From assembly GCF_051201625.1 (NCBI RefSeq), contig NZ_CP179203.1:4090589-4154588 (forward strand): a DNA stretch of 64,000 nucleotides, written 5' to 3'. Below, piece after piece: positions 9,207-18,016 of this stretch. Numbering within the stretch: position 1 is the first letter of the stretch; the number at the start of each line of letters is the position of its first letter. The translations under genes and the position numbers were made by a program. The notes under the pieces were generated by a model that was given only the letters and a program-made list of their open reading frames with translations, did no database searches and had not been told where the DNA came from. The DNA comes from Shimia sp051201625 (GTDB lineage: Bacteria; Pseudomonadota; Alphaproteobacteria; Rhodobacterales; Rhodobacteraceae).

Positions 9207-9545
9207 GTGTTAAAAGCTTATGTTCATGACCCTACCATTGCTGAGTCAATTCTGGACTTCAAAAGAAACGGCTCACAAGCTTTTCTTGATCAAATCTGCA
9301 AGAAAGTTGAGCAATACACGAAATTCCGCAAGCGAACAGACTTAGGCATTGGAAATATTTACTGGGCAACTTTTGTTTCACCGCCGCAAAGGGACACCGG
9401 AAGTATCACACAGATTTGCGTTATGCCAGCTGGTGGTACGAGACGCTTATCGCGCTTTGCGGCTCTAGCTGCCAGCGCAAAAGCTTGTGGATACTTAAAG
9501 TGCATTCGTTATGTAGTTGGTACACCCGATCACCGCAGTGGGTAA
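9207..9545 (+). CDS. Hypothetical protein, unknown family
   Basis: This open frame of 112 residues starts at GTG 9207; an in-frame stop lies 18 nt earlier, so there is no longer form. The product has mixed helix-like and strand-like stretches (ILDFKRNGSQAFLDQICKKV, then IGNIYWATFVSPPQ) and a basic centre. I do not recognise it. There is no convincing ribosome-binding site. It lies between the divergent aldolase and adenine deaminase genes. It could be a real small gene, a decayed gene or a chance frame. Confidence 0.35.
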   Translation: MLKAYVHDPTIAESILDFKRNGSQAFLDQICKKVEQYTKFRKRTDLGIGNIYWATFVSPPQRDTGSITQICVMPAGGTRRLSRFAALAASAKACGYLKCIRYVVGTPDHRSG

Positions 9546-9767
9546 TCGCGTTATCTGCAGTTGTCTGACGCGATTCCGTGTCGGACACACTGTCTATCAT
9601 AACGGGAAGCGCCAGAACATCCTTAACAGGAAATTGATACCTATGTCGTACCCTACTTTGTCAAATGTCGTCGCATTGGCTGTTTCAAAATCCATCTAAA
9701 ACACCCATTCTTGGGCCACCGCATCGGGTGATCTTGATCACTGCGTTTGGCCGTGTCAACTTGGGCC

Positions 9768-11576
9768 ATGGAGAAAACAAAAATCAGAAGTTGGGCGGAC
9801 GTAACCCCAAGACTAGTTAATGTCGCTGCTGGCCGCGATGCTGCAGACTCTGTGATCCGCCGGGGGCAATGGGTAAATGTACACACCCGTGAAGTCATAG
9901 CAGACATTGACATTGCTATCGCCGAGGGACGGATCGCCTATGTCGGACCGGACGCAGATCATTGCTTTGGACCAGACACAGAGATCATCGAAGCCGAGGG
10001 TCGATTTATGATCCCAGGGCTGTGCGATGGTCACATGCATATAGAATCTGGCATGCTCACCCCGGCCGAGTTTGCCCGTGCCGTCATTCCGCACGGCACC
10101 ACAACGATGTTCACGGACCCACACGAGATTGCCAATGTGCTTGGGCTGGACGGAGTGCGCTTGATGCATGATGAGGCCCTTTTACAACCGGTGAATATCT
10201 ATACGCAGATGCCATCTTGCGCACCATCAGCACCCGGACTGGAAACCACTGGCTTTGAAATTGGGCCAGAAGATGTTGCAGCAGCAATGCATTGGCCGGG
10301 CATCATTGGCCTCGGCGAAATGATGAATTTTCCTGGCGTAGTAAATGGCAGCCAGCAGATGTTAGCGGAGATAGCGGCCACCCTAAATGCTGGTAAAACA
10401 GTTGGTGGACATTACGCAAGTCCTGACCTCGGACCAGCGTTCCACGCGTACGTTGCCGGTGGACCTGCCGACGATCACGAAGGTATATGTGAGGCTGATG
10501 CAATTGCCCGAGTGCGCCAAGGAATGCGATCGATGATGCGGCTTGGTAGTGCCTGGTATGATATTGAGGCCCAAATTACAGCCATCACTGAAAAGGGGCT
10601 TGATCCACGCAATTTTATCCTTTGTACTGACGATAGCCACTCGGGCACACTGGTTAACGATGGGCATATGAACCGGGTTGTGCGCCACGCAATCGCCTGC
10701 GGCTGTGATCCAGTGATAGCTTTACAAATGGCGACGATCAACACCGCCTCACATTTTGGGCTTGAGCGAGAAATCGGCTCAATCGCTCCCGGACGGCTAG
10801 CTGATATCATCCTGACGAGCGATCTGACAACATTACCTGTCGAGCATGTAATTGCCCGCGGCGTAACTGTGGCAATGAATGGTAATATTGCTGTCCATTG
10901 CCCCCATTACAACTGGCCAGATTATGTTCGCGAGACTGTTCATCTAGGGCGCGACCGAACTGCAGAAGACTTTGCTGTTCGCACGCGTGACGATGCTAGT
11001 ACTGTGACCGCAAATGTGATTGGAGTGATAGAGAATCAGGCGCCTACCCAAGCTTTAACTGTTGTTTTGAAGGTAAAAAATGGCTTGGTTCAGGCAGATT
11101 GTGAAGCAGATGTCGCACAAATTGCCCTTGTCGAGCGGCACCGTGGGACAGGCGGTACCACCAATGGCTTTGTCTCAGGCTTTGGATATACTGGTAGAAT
11201 GGCGATAGCCTCAACCGTGGCCCATGACAGCCATCAGATGATCGTTGTTGGGACATGCCGCAGAAACATGGCGATGGCTTCTAACCGACTAGGCACTGTG
11301 GGCGGTGGCGTGACAATTTTTAAAGACGGACAAGAAATCGCACTAGTGGAGTTACCAATCGCAGGTTTGATGTCCGACCGCCCCGCATACATCGTGGCCC
11401 AAAAAGTCGATGCGATGGTGGCGGCTATGGCAGTGTGTGGCTGTGCGCTCAACAACGCTTTCATGCAACACTCTTTGCTTGCTCTTGTTGTCATTCCAGA
11501 ACTACGCATTTCGGACCTCGGATTAGTGGACGTCACCAAATTTAAATTCACTAAATTAATTGAAGGAACACAATGA
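9768..11576 (+). CDS. ade: Adenine deaminase
   Basis: This amidohydrolase-fold, metal-dependent enzyme deaminates adenine to hypoxanthine with release of ammonia. Metal ligands and signature loops are visible: GLCDGHMHIESGM (about residue 82 onward), MFTDPHEIANVLG, GGHYASP and ILCTDDSHSG. The glycine-rich C-terminal adenine-deaminase domain includes GGGVTIFKDG. Length is 602 residues, close to the E. coli enzyme. The ATG at 9768 is assigned; seven codons of upstream frame are dropped, and the ribosome-binding site is weak. The stop overlaps the AMP nucleosidase start by 4 nt, so the two are translationally coupled. AMP nucleosidase would supply the adenine. Confidence 0.93.
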   Translation: MEKTKIRSWADVTPRLVNVAAGRDAADSVIRRGQWVNVHTREVIADIDIAIAEGRIAYVGPDADHCFGPDTEIIEAEGRFMIPGLCDGHMHIESGMLTPAEFARAVIPHGTTTMFTDPHEIANVLGLDGVRLMHDEALLQPVNIYTQMPSCAPSAPGLETTGFEIGPEDVAAAMHWPGIIGLGEMMNFPGVVNGSQQMLAEIAATLNAGKTVGGHYASPDLGPAFHAYVAGGPADDHEGICEADAIARVRQGMRSMMRLGSAWYDIEAQITAITEKGLDPRNFILCTDDSHSGTLVNDGHMNRVVRHAIACGCDPVIALQMATINTASHFGLEREIGSIAPGRLADIILTSDLTTLPVEHVIARGVTVAMNGNIAVHCPHYNWPDYVRETVHLGRDRTAEDFAVRTRDDASTVTANVIGVIENQAPTQALTVVLKVKNGLVQADCEADVAQIALVERHRGTGGTTNGFVSGFGYTGRMAIASTVAHDSHQMIVVGTCRRNMAMASNRLGTVGGGVTIFKDGQEIALVELPIAGLMSDRPAYIVAQKVDAMVAAMAVCGCALNNAFMQHSLLALVVIPELRISDLGLVDVTKFKFTKLIEGTQ

Positions 11577-13051
11577 AACCTTTGCCCTGCTCGATACAGA
11601 CGCCGGAAGTTCCAGCGTCAGACAGTTTTACAGACGCCAAGGCAGCAGTCATTCGTCTGGAAGAAATCTACACGAAATCAACAGATTTCTTGCGCAAACA
11701 TTTCAGCGACGCGTTAAGCAATGGCCCAACTGGGGATCGGATACGCGCTTACTATCCTGAAATCAGGATTACTACGACTAGCTTCGCGCAAATTGACTCA
11801 CGCCTGTCATTTGGCCATGTGTCGGAACCAGGCACCTATGCCGCGACCATAACAAGGCCAGATCTTTTTCGAAATTACCTGATTCAACAAATAGAATTGT
11901 TAACCGCCAACCATGGCGTATCCGTCCAGATTGGTACTTCTACAACTCCAATTCCGGTACACTTTGCCGTCGCGAATGACTCGACTATTGTGATACCTCA
12001 AGAGGGCGCATCAGACTTTACCTTGCGCGACATATTTGACGTACCGGACCTGTCGACCACGAATGATGATATTGTCAATGGATTGGACAACGGTGATGAA
12101 ACCGGCTGCGGCCCACTTGCGCCTTTCACTGCGCAGCGCGTCGACTATTCTTTAGCCCGCCTCAGCCATTACACCGCTACCGACCCAGAACATTTTCAAA
12201 ACCATGTATTATTCACTAACTACCAGTTTTACGTTACGGAGTTTGAAGCATACGCCCGCCAGATGCTTGCCGATCCGGAAAGCAATTACACAAGTTTTGT
12301 AAGCACCGGAAATTTTGAAATTACGTCACCGGACACACTGATTGCGCCTGTCAGCAAACAACCACAAATGCCAACATATCACCTTAAAAAGGCTGATGGA
12401 TCGGGCATCACACTGGTCAATATTGGTGTCGGCCCATCCAACGCCAAAACTGCAACGGATCATATCGCCGTACTGCGACCCCATGCCTGGGTCATGGTCG
12501 GCCATTGTGCTGGGTTGCGAAACTCGCAAAGCCTAGGCGATTTTGTTCTTGCCCACGCATACCTTCGGGACGACCACGTACTAGATGATGATCTGCCAGT
12601 TTGGATACCAATTCCAGCGCTGGCCGAAGTACAAATTGCGTTGGAGGATGCGGTGGCAGCCGTTACCAATCTTAAAGGATATGACCTAAAGCGGGTTATG
12701 CGCACTGGCACTGTCGCTACCATCGACAACCGCAACTGGGAGCTTAGGGAACACACTGGTCCAGTTCAGCGTCTGTCACAATCCCGGGCTGTAGCACTGG
12801 ACATGGAAAGTGCCACAATCGCGGCAAACGGTTATCGTTTCCGCGTTCCTTATGGAACGCTTCTTTGCGTCAGCGATAAGCCGCTTCATGGCGAATTAAA
12901 GCTTCCCGGTATGGCGTCAGACTTCTATAAAACCCAAGTGGCGCGTCACTTACTGATCGGAATTCGGGCAATGGAGTCCCTAAGTGAAATGCCACTGGAA
13001 CGGCTGCATTCTCGGAAATTACGGTCATTTGACGAGACAGCTTTCCTTTAA
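11573..13051 (+). CDS. amn: AMP nucleosidase
   Basis: The enzyme hydrolyses AMP to adenine and ribose 5-phosphate. An N-terminal AMP-nucleosidase-specific domain (about residues 10-170) is followed by a purine-nucleoside-phosphorylase fold, seen in TLVNIGVGPSNAKTATDHIA, VGHCAGLR, ALDMESATIAANGYRFRVPY (the Met-Glu-Ser ribose-binding element) and LLCVSDKPLHGE. Length is 492 residues, normal for the family. AAGGA lies about 7 nt before the ATG, and the ATGA overlap with ade marks an operon. Together they form an AMP to hypoxanthine route that bypasses AMP deaminase and also recycles ribose. Confidence 0.94.
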   Translation: MKPLPCSIQTPEVPASDSFTDAKAAVIRLEEIYTKSTDFLRKHFSDALSNGPTGDRIRAYYPEIRITTTSFAQIDSRLSFGHVSEPGTYAATITRPDLFRNYLIQQIELLTANHGVSVQIGTSTTPIPVHFAVANDSTIVIPQEGASDFTLRDIFDVPDLSTTNDDIVNGLDNGDETGCGPLAPFTAQRVDYSLARLSHYTATDPEHFQNHVLFTNYQFYVTEFEAYARQMLADPESNYTSFVSTGNFEITSPDTLIAPVSKQPQMPTYHLKKADGSGITLVNIGVGPSNAKTATDHIAVLRPHAWVMVGHCAGLRNSQSLGDFVLAHAYLRDDHVLDDDLPVWIPIPALAEVQIALEDAVAAVTNLKGYDLKRVMRTGTVATIDNRNWELREHTGPVQRLSQSRAVALDMESATIAANGYRFRVPYGTLLCVSDKPLHGELKLPGMASDFYKTQVARHLLIGIRAMESLSEMPLERLHSRKLRSFDETAFL

Positions 13052-13182
13052 TCCAGCAAAATATAACAAATTTCCGTTTAAAATACCGTTTTTTAGCATA
13101 CTACTGATTGTGTTAGTTCACTATATCCAGTTAAATGCACGCCACGAGGCCCAACAATTCGGGCAGACCAAGGAGACCTATA

Positions 13183-13470
13183 ATGGCGAAACCGATGACT
13201 AAGACCCAACTTGTTGCCGCTCTGGCCGAAGAGATGAACTCTGACAAGAAATCTGCAGGAACAGCTCTGGAAGCAGTATGCGCACTAATCACCCGCGAAG
13301 TTTCGGGGGGCGGTGCTGTAACCCTGCCCGGCGTTGGCAAAATCTATTGCCGCGAACGTCCAGAGCGCATGGTGCGCAACCCAGCCACGGGTGAGCAGAT
13401 CAAAAAAGATGCCGACAAAGTGGTCAAGATGACCATAGCCAAGGCACTAAAAGACAGCGTTAACGGCTAA
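13183..13470 (+). CDS. HU-family DNA-binding protein
   Basis: This 95-residue histone-like protein begins with an N-terminal helix pair (KTQLVAALAEEMNSDKKSA), followed by TLPGVGKIYCRERPERMVRNP. The last string is the DNA-inserting beta-arm region with the PxxGxx-type turn (NPATGEQI). It bends and compacts DNA as a dimer. The ATG at 13183 has AAGGAG 7 nt upstream; the frame extends 16 codons further without support. A strong terminator follows. The variant arm (ERPERMVRNPATGE) is typical of alphaproteobacterial HU-like paralogues rather than of HupB. Confidence 0.93.
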   Translation: MAKPMTKTQLVAALAEEMNSDKKSAGTALEAVCALITREVSGGGAVTLPGVGKIYCRERPERMVRNPATGEQIKKDADKVVKMTIAKALKDSVNG

Positions 13471-13492
13471 AAGCCTGCGTAGAGCGTTTGAG

Positions 13493-13520
13493 AAAGGGTT
13501 GTCTTCGGGCAACCTTTTTT
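13493..13520 (+). terminator. Intrinsic terminator of the HU gene
   Basis: A 7-bp stem (13497-13503 with 13508-13514, one G-T wobble) closes on a TTCG tetraloop in C(TTCG)G context. Flanking A and T runs extend the stem, and TTTTTT ends it. It starts 22 nt after the HU stop. Confidence 0.9.
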
Positions 13521-13788
13521 CGTTTTACGATAACCTAAAGAACGAAGGCCTTGCCGTAATGCCTTTGGTTAAACTTGCGCGTTGCCAATCTCATTGAACC
13601 AAAGAAAGTCCCACAACCATAGATTTCTCATCCCGGCGTTTACCATGGCCTACCAAAGCCCTCACACCAATGCGAAACGTCAACAAAAAAATTCTTCACC
13701 CAACTGCGTCAACGGATAAACTCTAACTTGCCATTCATGCATACAACTTGATAAACGAACGGACATTTTTTGATAAAGGAGACGCAAA

Positions 13789-14160
13789 ATGAAAACAGCG
13801 AACGACTATCTTGAGGAAGCAAATGCGGTTGTGCTTAAGATTTCAGCAGAAACAGGTATTGAAAAGCATAAAAATGGGCAATCCGTATTTATCGATGTCC
13901 GAGACAGCAACGACATTGCGAAGTCTGGAACAATATCCGGCGCCGTTTTAGTGGCACGCGGTATGCTGGAGTTCAGGGCCGACGAAACACATGCTCTGCA
14001 TCACCCAAGCCTCAAGAAAGACGCGGACATCGTCTTAGTTTGTGGCGCCGGAGGACAGGCTGCACTGAGCGGGAAAACTCTGCTGGATATGGGGTTCCAG
14101 AATGTGTCGAATGTCGGCGGTTTTCCTGCCTGGAAAGACGCTGGCGGCCCGACGGAATAG
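13789..14160 (+). CDS. Rhodanese-like sulfurtransferase
   Basis: This single rhodanese domain of 123 residues has the early VFIDVRDSNDIAKSGTISGA element, typical of the family. The active-site cysteine is C85 in VLVCGAGGQAALSG, where the loop is CGAGGQA instead of the common CxxGxR. VGGFPAWKDAGGP closes the domain. It may move sulfane sulfur to an acceptor such as cyanide or a protein thiol; the true partner is unknown. An AAAGGAGA ribosome-binding site is well placed before the ATG. It appears monocistronic, between two terminator-like hairpins. Confidence 0.9.
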   Translation: MKTANDYLEEANAVVLKISAETGIEKHKNGQSVFIDVRDSNDIAKSGTISGAVLVARGMLEFRADETHALHHPSLKKDADIVLVCGAGGQAALSGKTLLDMGFQNVSNVGGFPAWKDAGGPTE

Positions 14161-14183
14161 GCATACCAAACAGATAAATCTTG

Positions 14184-14202
14184 GACGGCGTGTTTTGCCG
14201 TC
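14184..14202 (+). terminator. Possible terminator after the rhodanese gene
   Basis: The 6-bp stem GACGGC/GCCGTC with a 7-nt loop starts 24 nt after the rhodanese stop. There is no real T tract, so it may be a weak terminator or a 3' stabilising hairpin. Confidence 0.4.
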
Positions 14203-14841
14203 TAATTCCCAGCCATTTTACAACGCGCCTACTAGGCGGCTAATAAGCCTAGTTCACCAATCGCTTAGAGGCTGGGTGGTAAACGCGTAAATTTACTGAA
14301 TTTATCATTAAACAGGAAAAATTTGTGAAATTGTATTAGAAACCAGTATCCGAAGCATCGCTTCATTAATGTTTCAAACCAGTTCAGTGATTAATAATTC
14401 CTAAGAGTTACGCTTGCTGGTGCTTGGCGTGTTCGCAAGAAGGGACAATCCACTGAGCTTCGGGTTTACTACTATACCTCATTTCTTGCGGAATATTGAT
14501 GAACTAAAATTTGCTTAGTGGAATAATGTTCCTAACCCAAAGTACCAATGAGTGGAGGCGCATTGGGGTGAAACGTGAAAAATGCAAACTAGAGGATTTT
14601 TCTCACGAGCCGTAGCGTGTGAGCAATAATCTTCATATCCGCTTCTCTTCGTAGCATTGCGATCTCTCGGGCAGAGCATTGAACCATCACATCTACCAAC
14701 GCGGGTAGTCGTTAAAAAAAGCAAACGATTATTTGACGTTTGGTGACCAAAACACAATCTTTGCGTTGGCAAAATTCACCCGTTGTCTCATAGGGTAAGT
14801 TATTGTTACATCGCTAACTGACATAAATTGAGAGGTTCAGA
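14203..14841. other. Long intergenic region, 639 bp
   Basis: No gene with a ribosome-binding site is visible. There is a weak CTCAC/GTGAG hairpin at 14602-14623. The minus strand of about 14610-14740 carries fragmentary coding-like frames that I cannot assign; they may be gene debris. The promoter of the EamA transporter should lie at the right end. Confidence 0.4.
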
Positions 14842-15717
14842 ATGGACATCCGCGCAATAGCGATGGGTCTGCTCTTCGCATTCCTCTGGTCATCCGCATT
14901 TACATCAGCGCGTATCATCGTCGCAGACGCACCTCCGTTTGCAATTTCGGCCATTCGCTTCTTGCTCGCTGGTATAATCGGAATCGCTATTGCCCGCGCA
15001 TTAGGACAAAGCTGGCGTCTAACCCCGGCACAATGGCGCGCAACACTGATATTCGGGCTCTGCCAGAACGCCATCTATCTGGGCTTGAATTTTCAGGCAA
15101 TGACGACAGTGGAGGCTTCTCTGGCATCAATTATTGCATCATCCATGCCCTTAATCGTGGCGTTTTTAGGTTGGGCGGCATTGCGCGAAAAGCTCTCTCC
15201 ACTCGCCACAATCGGACTAATCTTGGGGTTTGGGGGGGTAATGGTAATTATGTGGGGAAAAATTAGTCATGGCGTTGATATTTTTGGAGTGATGTTATGC
15301 ATTGTTGGAGCAATAGCCTTGGCTGTGGCCACCTTGATGGTCCGCGGGGCATCTTCGGGCGGCAATATTTTGATGATCGTCGGGCTACAAATGTTCGTCG
15401 GAGCAGGCATCCTTTTGATTGTATCTCTCCTGTTTGAAAGCTGGGAATTTAACTGGAACGGGAAGATGGGAGCAGCTTTTGTGTACACTTTGTTTGGTCC
15501 AGGCTTGTTGGCAACATGGATTTGGTTTTCCTTGGTCAGTCGGATTGGCGTGGTCAAAGCGTCGACATTTCACTTTCTGAACCCTTTTTTTGGTGTCGCA
15601 GTTGCCGCGATCGTCCTGGGCGAGGGGTTTGGCCTAATTGATGTAATTGGCGTTGTAGTTATTGCTGCAGGTATTTTTGCGGTCCAAATTTCGAAACAAT
15701 CCGACACGCTCAAGTGA
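14842..15717 (+). CDS. EamA/DMT-family transporter
   Basis: This inner-membrane protein of 291 residues shows about ten hydrophobic segments and two EamA repeats (about residues 8-135 and 148-283). The first opens ALLFAFLWSSAFTSARI and the second contains GVVKASTFHFLNPFFGV, both typical of drug/metabolite exporters. It probably exports an amino acid or related metabolite. A GAGAGG-type ribosome-binding site precedes the ATG at 14842. It is followed after 57 bp by the CcdA-like gene on the same strand; a shared function is not evident. Confidence 0.9.
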   Translation: MDIRAIAMGLLFAFLWSSAFTSARIIVADAPPFAISAIRFLLAGIIGIAIARALGQSWRLTPAQWRATLIFGLCQNAIYLGLNFQAMTTVEASLASIIASSMPLIVAFLGWAALREKLSPLATIGLILGFGGVMVIMWGKISHGVDIFGVMLCIVGAIALAVATLMVRGASSGGNILMIVGLQMFVGAGILLIVSLLFESWEFNWNGKMGAAFVYTLFGPGLLATWIWFSLVSRIGVVKASTFHFLNPFFGVAVAAIVLGEGFGLIDVIGVVVIAAGIFAVQISKQSDTLK

Positions 15718-15774
15718 TCATTCGTCAAAGCGTCGTGTACTGACAAAATACGCCCAACTTGGCACAGTCAGTTG

Positions 15775-16488
15775 ATGGTATTAATTTTAGCATACGCCGC
15801 AGGTTTACTAACACTGATCAACCCATGCGTTATCCCCGTTCTGCCCATTGTGCTAGCTAGCGCACTACACGCCAGTCGGTATGGCCCAGTTGCGTTAGCG
15901 TTGGGTATGAGCCTTTCTTTTGTTGGACTGGGTATTTCAATAAATGCCCTCGGCTATTCCGTAGGCATTAATCCGGGCACCATCGCCAAGGTAGGTGCGT
16001 TTCTAATGATGGTATTTGGTACAGTCCTACTCGTTCCTATTTTATCTCGCGCATTTTCAACCGCAACAGTAGGCGTTGCTTCACGCGCAAACAGCAGTAT
16101 CGACAAAATGGACGGATCTTCAGTACGTGGCCAATTCCTCGGTGGTTTATTGCTGGGTGTAGTTTGGAGTCCCTGTGTTGGGCCAACATTGGGCGGCGCA
16201 CTTGCCTTGGCAAGCCAAGGAGAAAATTTAATCGAAGCGGGCTCTATTATGATTGCGTTTGCGTTTGGCGTCTCAACGCTCATCCTTGGGATCGGCTACG
16301 TCGCACGCTCGAGTTTGACGTCACACCACGGCACTGTGCGCCGATTAACAATCGTCGCCCGCCCTGTCATGGGCCTCATCTTCGTTGTGACTGGCTTCGC
16401 ACTGTTTTATAACGTTCACTACAAGCTCGAGGCGTGGCTAGTCGACGTTATGCCAGATTGGCTTTTATTTCTCTCAGTTTCCCTGTGA
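15775..16488 (+). CDS. ccdA: CcdA/DsbD-type transmembrane thiol-disulfide transporter
   Basis: This short, six-helix-type membrane protein moves reducing equivalents from cytoplasmic thioredoxin to the periplasm. The two redox cysteines are in characteristic helix contexts: LINPCVIPVLP (C18) and VWSPCVGPTLGG (C134). Length is 237 residues from ATG 15775; a TTG one codon earlier is an alternative. It precedes the Tat-type thioredoxin gene by 17 nt, so that protein is its likely partner. Compared with DsbD, the periplasmic alpha and gamma domains are absent; the gamma role may be supplied by the partner. Confidence 0.9.
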   Translation: MVLILAYAAGLLTLINPCVIPVLPIVLASALHASRYGPVALALGMSLSFVGLGISINALGYSVGINPGTIAKVGAFLMMVFGTVLLVPILSRAFSTATVGVASRANSSIDKMDGSSVRGQFLGGLLLGVVWSPCVGPTLGGALALASQGENLIEAGSIMIAFAFGVSTLILGIGYVARSSLTSHHGTVRRLTIVARPVMGLIFVVTGFALFYNVHYKLEAWLVDVMPDWLLFLSVSL

Positions 16489-16505
16489 CATCAAAGGAGT
16501 TTTAA

Positions 16506-16922
16506 ATGAAGCGTCGTGATTTCCTAATCCTATCTGCTATGGCAACGGCGACGGTCGTGCCAATCAGTGCCGAAGCTAAACCAATAGATTACACTCCTGG
16601 CCTTGTTGAAAAGCATCTTGCTGAAGGTGATACGGTGTTTTTGGATTTTAAAGCCCACTGGTGTACGACCTGTGCTGCTCAGGAACGACGAATTACGAGC
16701 TTTAAGGAGCAAAATCCTGCATACGAAGCTAATATTACCTTCATCAATGTTGATTGGGATGACTATCACGACTCCAGTATTGTGGAATTTCTGAAAATCC
16801 CACGTCGTTCTACACTCGTCGTTCTAAAAGGTAATCAAGAACTGGGGCGGATCGTCGCCAGCGCAAATAAAAACGAAATCAAAGCCCTTATGGACAAAGC
16901 ACTAAACGCCGCCACGACGTAA
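16506..16922 (+). CDS. Exported thioredoxin-fold protein, probable Tat substrate
   Basis: The N terminus KRRDFLILSAMATATVV carries a twin-arginine motif, a hydrophobic core and a likely cleavage site near SAEAK, pointing to periplasmic export. The mature part has the thioredoxin fold with active site WCTTC (C53 and C56) and a DsbD gamma-like DFKAHWCTTCAAQE context. Length is 138 residues. AAGGAG precedes the ATG, 17 nt after the ccdA-like stop. Reading: it takes electrons from the CcdA-like protein and passes them to an unidentified periplasmic substrate. Confidence 0.88.
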   Translation: MKRRDFLILSAMATATVVPISAEAKPIDYTPGLVEKHLAEGDTVFLDFKAHWCTTCAAQERRITSFKEQNPAYEANITFINVDWDDYHDSSIVEFLKIPRRSTLVVLKGNQELGRIVASANKNEIKALMDKALNAATT

Positions 16923-16946
16923 AGTCGTAACCCAAAGTCGGAGTAC

Positions 16947-16996
16947 TAGTTCGGAACCAACGTCAATCTTCTCCTAGTTTTCTACGACCGAACTAG
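16947..16996. terminator. Inverted repeat between convergent genes
   Basis: CTAGTTCGG at 16947-16955 is complementary to CCGAACTAG at 16988-16996, inside the last codons of ilvE. The spacer is 32 nt and CTTTT follows on the plus strand. It could act as a weak two-way terminator for the thioredoxin gene and ilvE. Confidence 0.35.
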
Positions 16997-17851
16997 CTTT
17001 TCGTAGGCCTCGGCTGTTTTGCGGGTAATTTCACCTACTTCAAAAGTATAATCACCTATCTGCCCAACGGGAGTGACTTCTGCGGCTGTGCCAGTAAGCC
17101 AACATTGCTCAAAACCTTCCATTTCTTCAGGAAGAATGTGGCGCTCATGAACTGTTATGCCGCGATCCTTTAGCATCCCGACAACAGTTTGGCGCGTAAT
17201 TCCATTCAAGAAGCAATCTGGCAGTGGCGTGTGTACCTCCCCATCTTTGACAAAGAATATGTTTGCGCCTGTGGCCTCAGCAACATAGCCACGGTAATCC
17301 ATAAACAGTGCATCTGAACAACCTTTCGCTTCGGCTTTATGTTTGGAAATCGTACAAATCATGTATAGGCCCGCGGCCTTGGCATGAACTGGAATCGTGT
17401 CTGGCGATGGACGCTTGAATTCAGCGATATCGAGTTTCGCACCCTGCATTTTAGCGTCACCATAATATGCTCCCCAACCCCAAACCGCGATCGCCATTCG
17501 GACTGGGTTTTTCGCAGACGCAACACCCATATCTTCACCGGATCCCCGCCACACAACTGGCCGAACATAAGCATCCGTGAGCCCTGACTCCCGCAAGGTT
17601 GCTGCTTTTGCTGCTTCAATATCGTCAACTGAATAAGCCATTGGCATGTCCAACGCATTAGCTGATGCAATTAGGCGTTCAGAGTGCTCACGGCTTTTAA
17701 AAATCTTTCCATTATACGCACGCTCACCTTCAAAAACTGAACTTGCATAATGCATGGCGTGGGTCAGAACATGTACCTTGGCATCCCGCCAATCTACAAA
17801 CACACCATCCATCCAAATCTTGCCATCGCGATCGTCATAAGAGCTAGACAT
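16982..17851 (-). CDS. ilvE: Branched-chain amino acid aminotransferase
   Basis: This fold-type IV PLP enzyme transaminates leucine, isoleucine and valine with 2-oxoglutarate. Visible motifs are KIWMDGVFVDW at the start, HYASSVFEGERAY, the segment AKAAGLYMICTISKHKAEAKG with the PLP lysine, and the MDYRGYVAEATGANIFFV plus LNGITRQTV phosphate-binding stretch. Length is 289 residues. GGAGG lies 8 nt before the ATG at 17851. It is divergent from petP, an arrangement seen in other Rhodobacterales. Confidence 0.94.
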   Translation of the reverse strand: MSSSYDDRDGKIWMDGVFVDWRDAKVHVLTHAMHYASSVFEGERAYNGKIFKSREHSERLIASANALDMPMAYSVDDIEAAKAATLRESGLTDAYVRPVVWRGSGEDMGVASAKNPVRMAIAVWGWGAYYGDAKMQGAKLDIAEFKRPSPDTIPVHAKAAGLYMICTISKHKAEAKGCSDALFMDYRGYVAEATGANIFFVKDGEVHTPLPDCFLNGITRQTVVGMLKDRGITVHERHILPEEMEGFEQCWLTGTAAEVTPVGQIGDYTFEVGEITRKTAEAYEKLVRS

Positions 17852-17884
17852 GGCACTTCCTCCAAAACAGTCAGTTTTCATATG

Positions 17885-17925
17885 TTGCGTAAAACACGTC
17901 CGATACGGTCATATTATTGCGTAAA
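17885..17925 (+). repeat. Paired 9-bp direct repeats in the ilvE-petP intergenic region
   Basis: TTGCGTAAA occurs at 17885-17893 and again at 17917-17925, 32 bp apart (about three helical turns), between the divergent ilvE and petP starts. Spacing and place suit a binding site for a dimeric regulator such as the MarR-type PetP. Confidence 0.4.
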
Positions 17926-18016
17926 TTCTGGTGCTCGCTATCAGTATGAGCTTGGAATGTCAATAAAGCTGACGTATTGTACACGATATTCAATATGGTC
18001 AGAAACAGGAGCAGTC

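Noticed and set aside
9517..9699. Open frame before adenine deaminase
   Set aside because: No ribosome-binding site, low-complexity product and overlap with other frames.
14515..14772. Minus-strand open frame in the long intergenic gap
   Set aside because: Cys/His-rich mixed product with no recognised family and no ribosome-binding site; kept only as possible debris.
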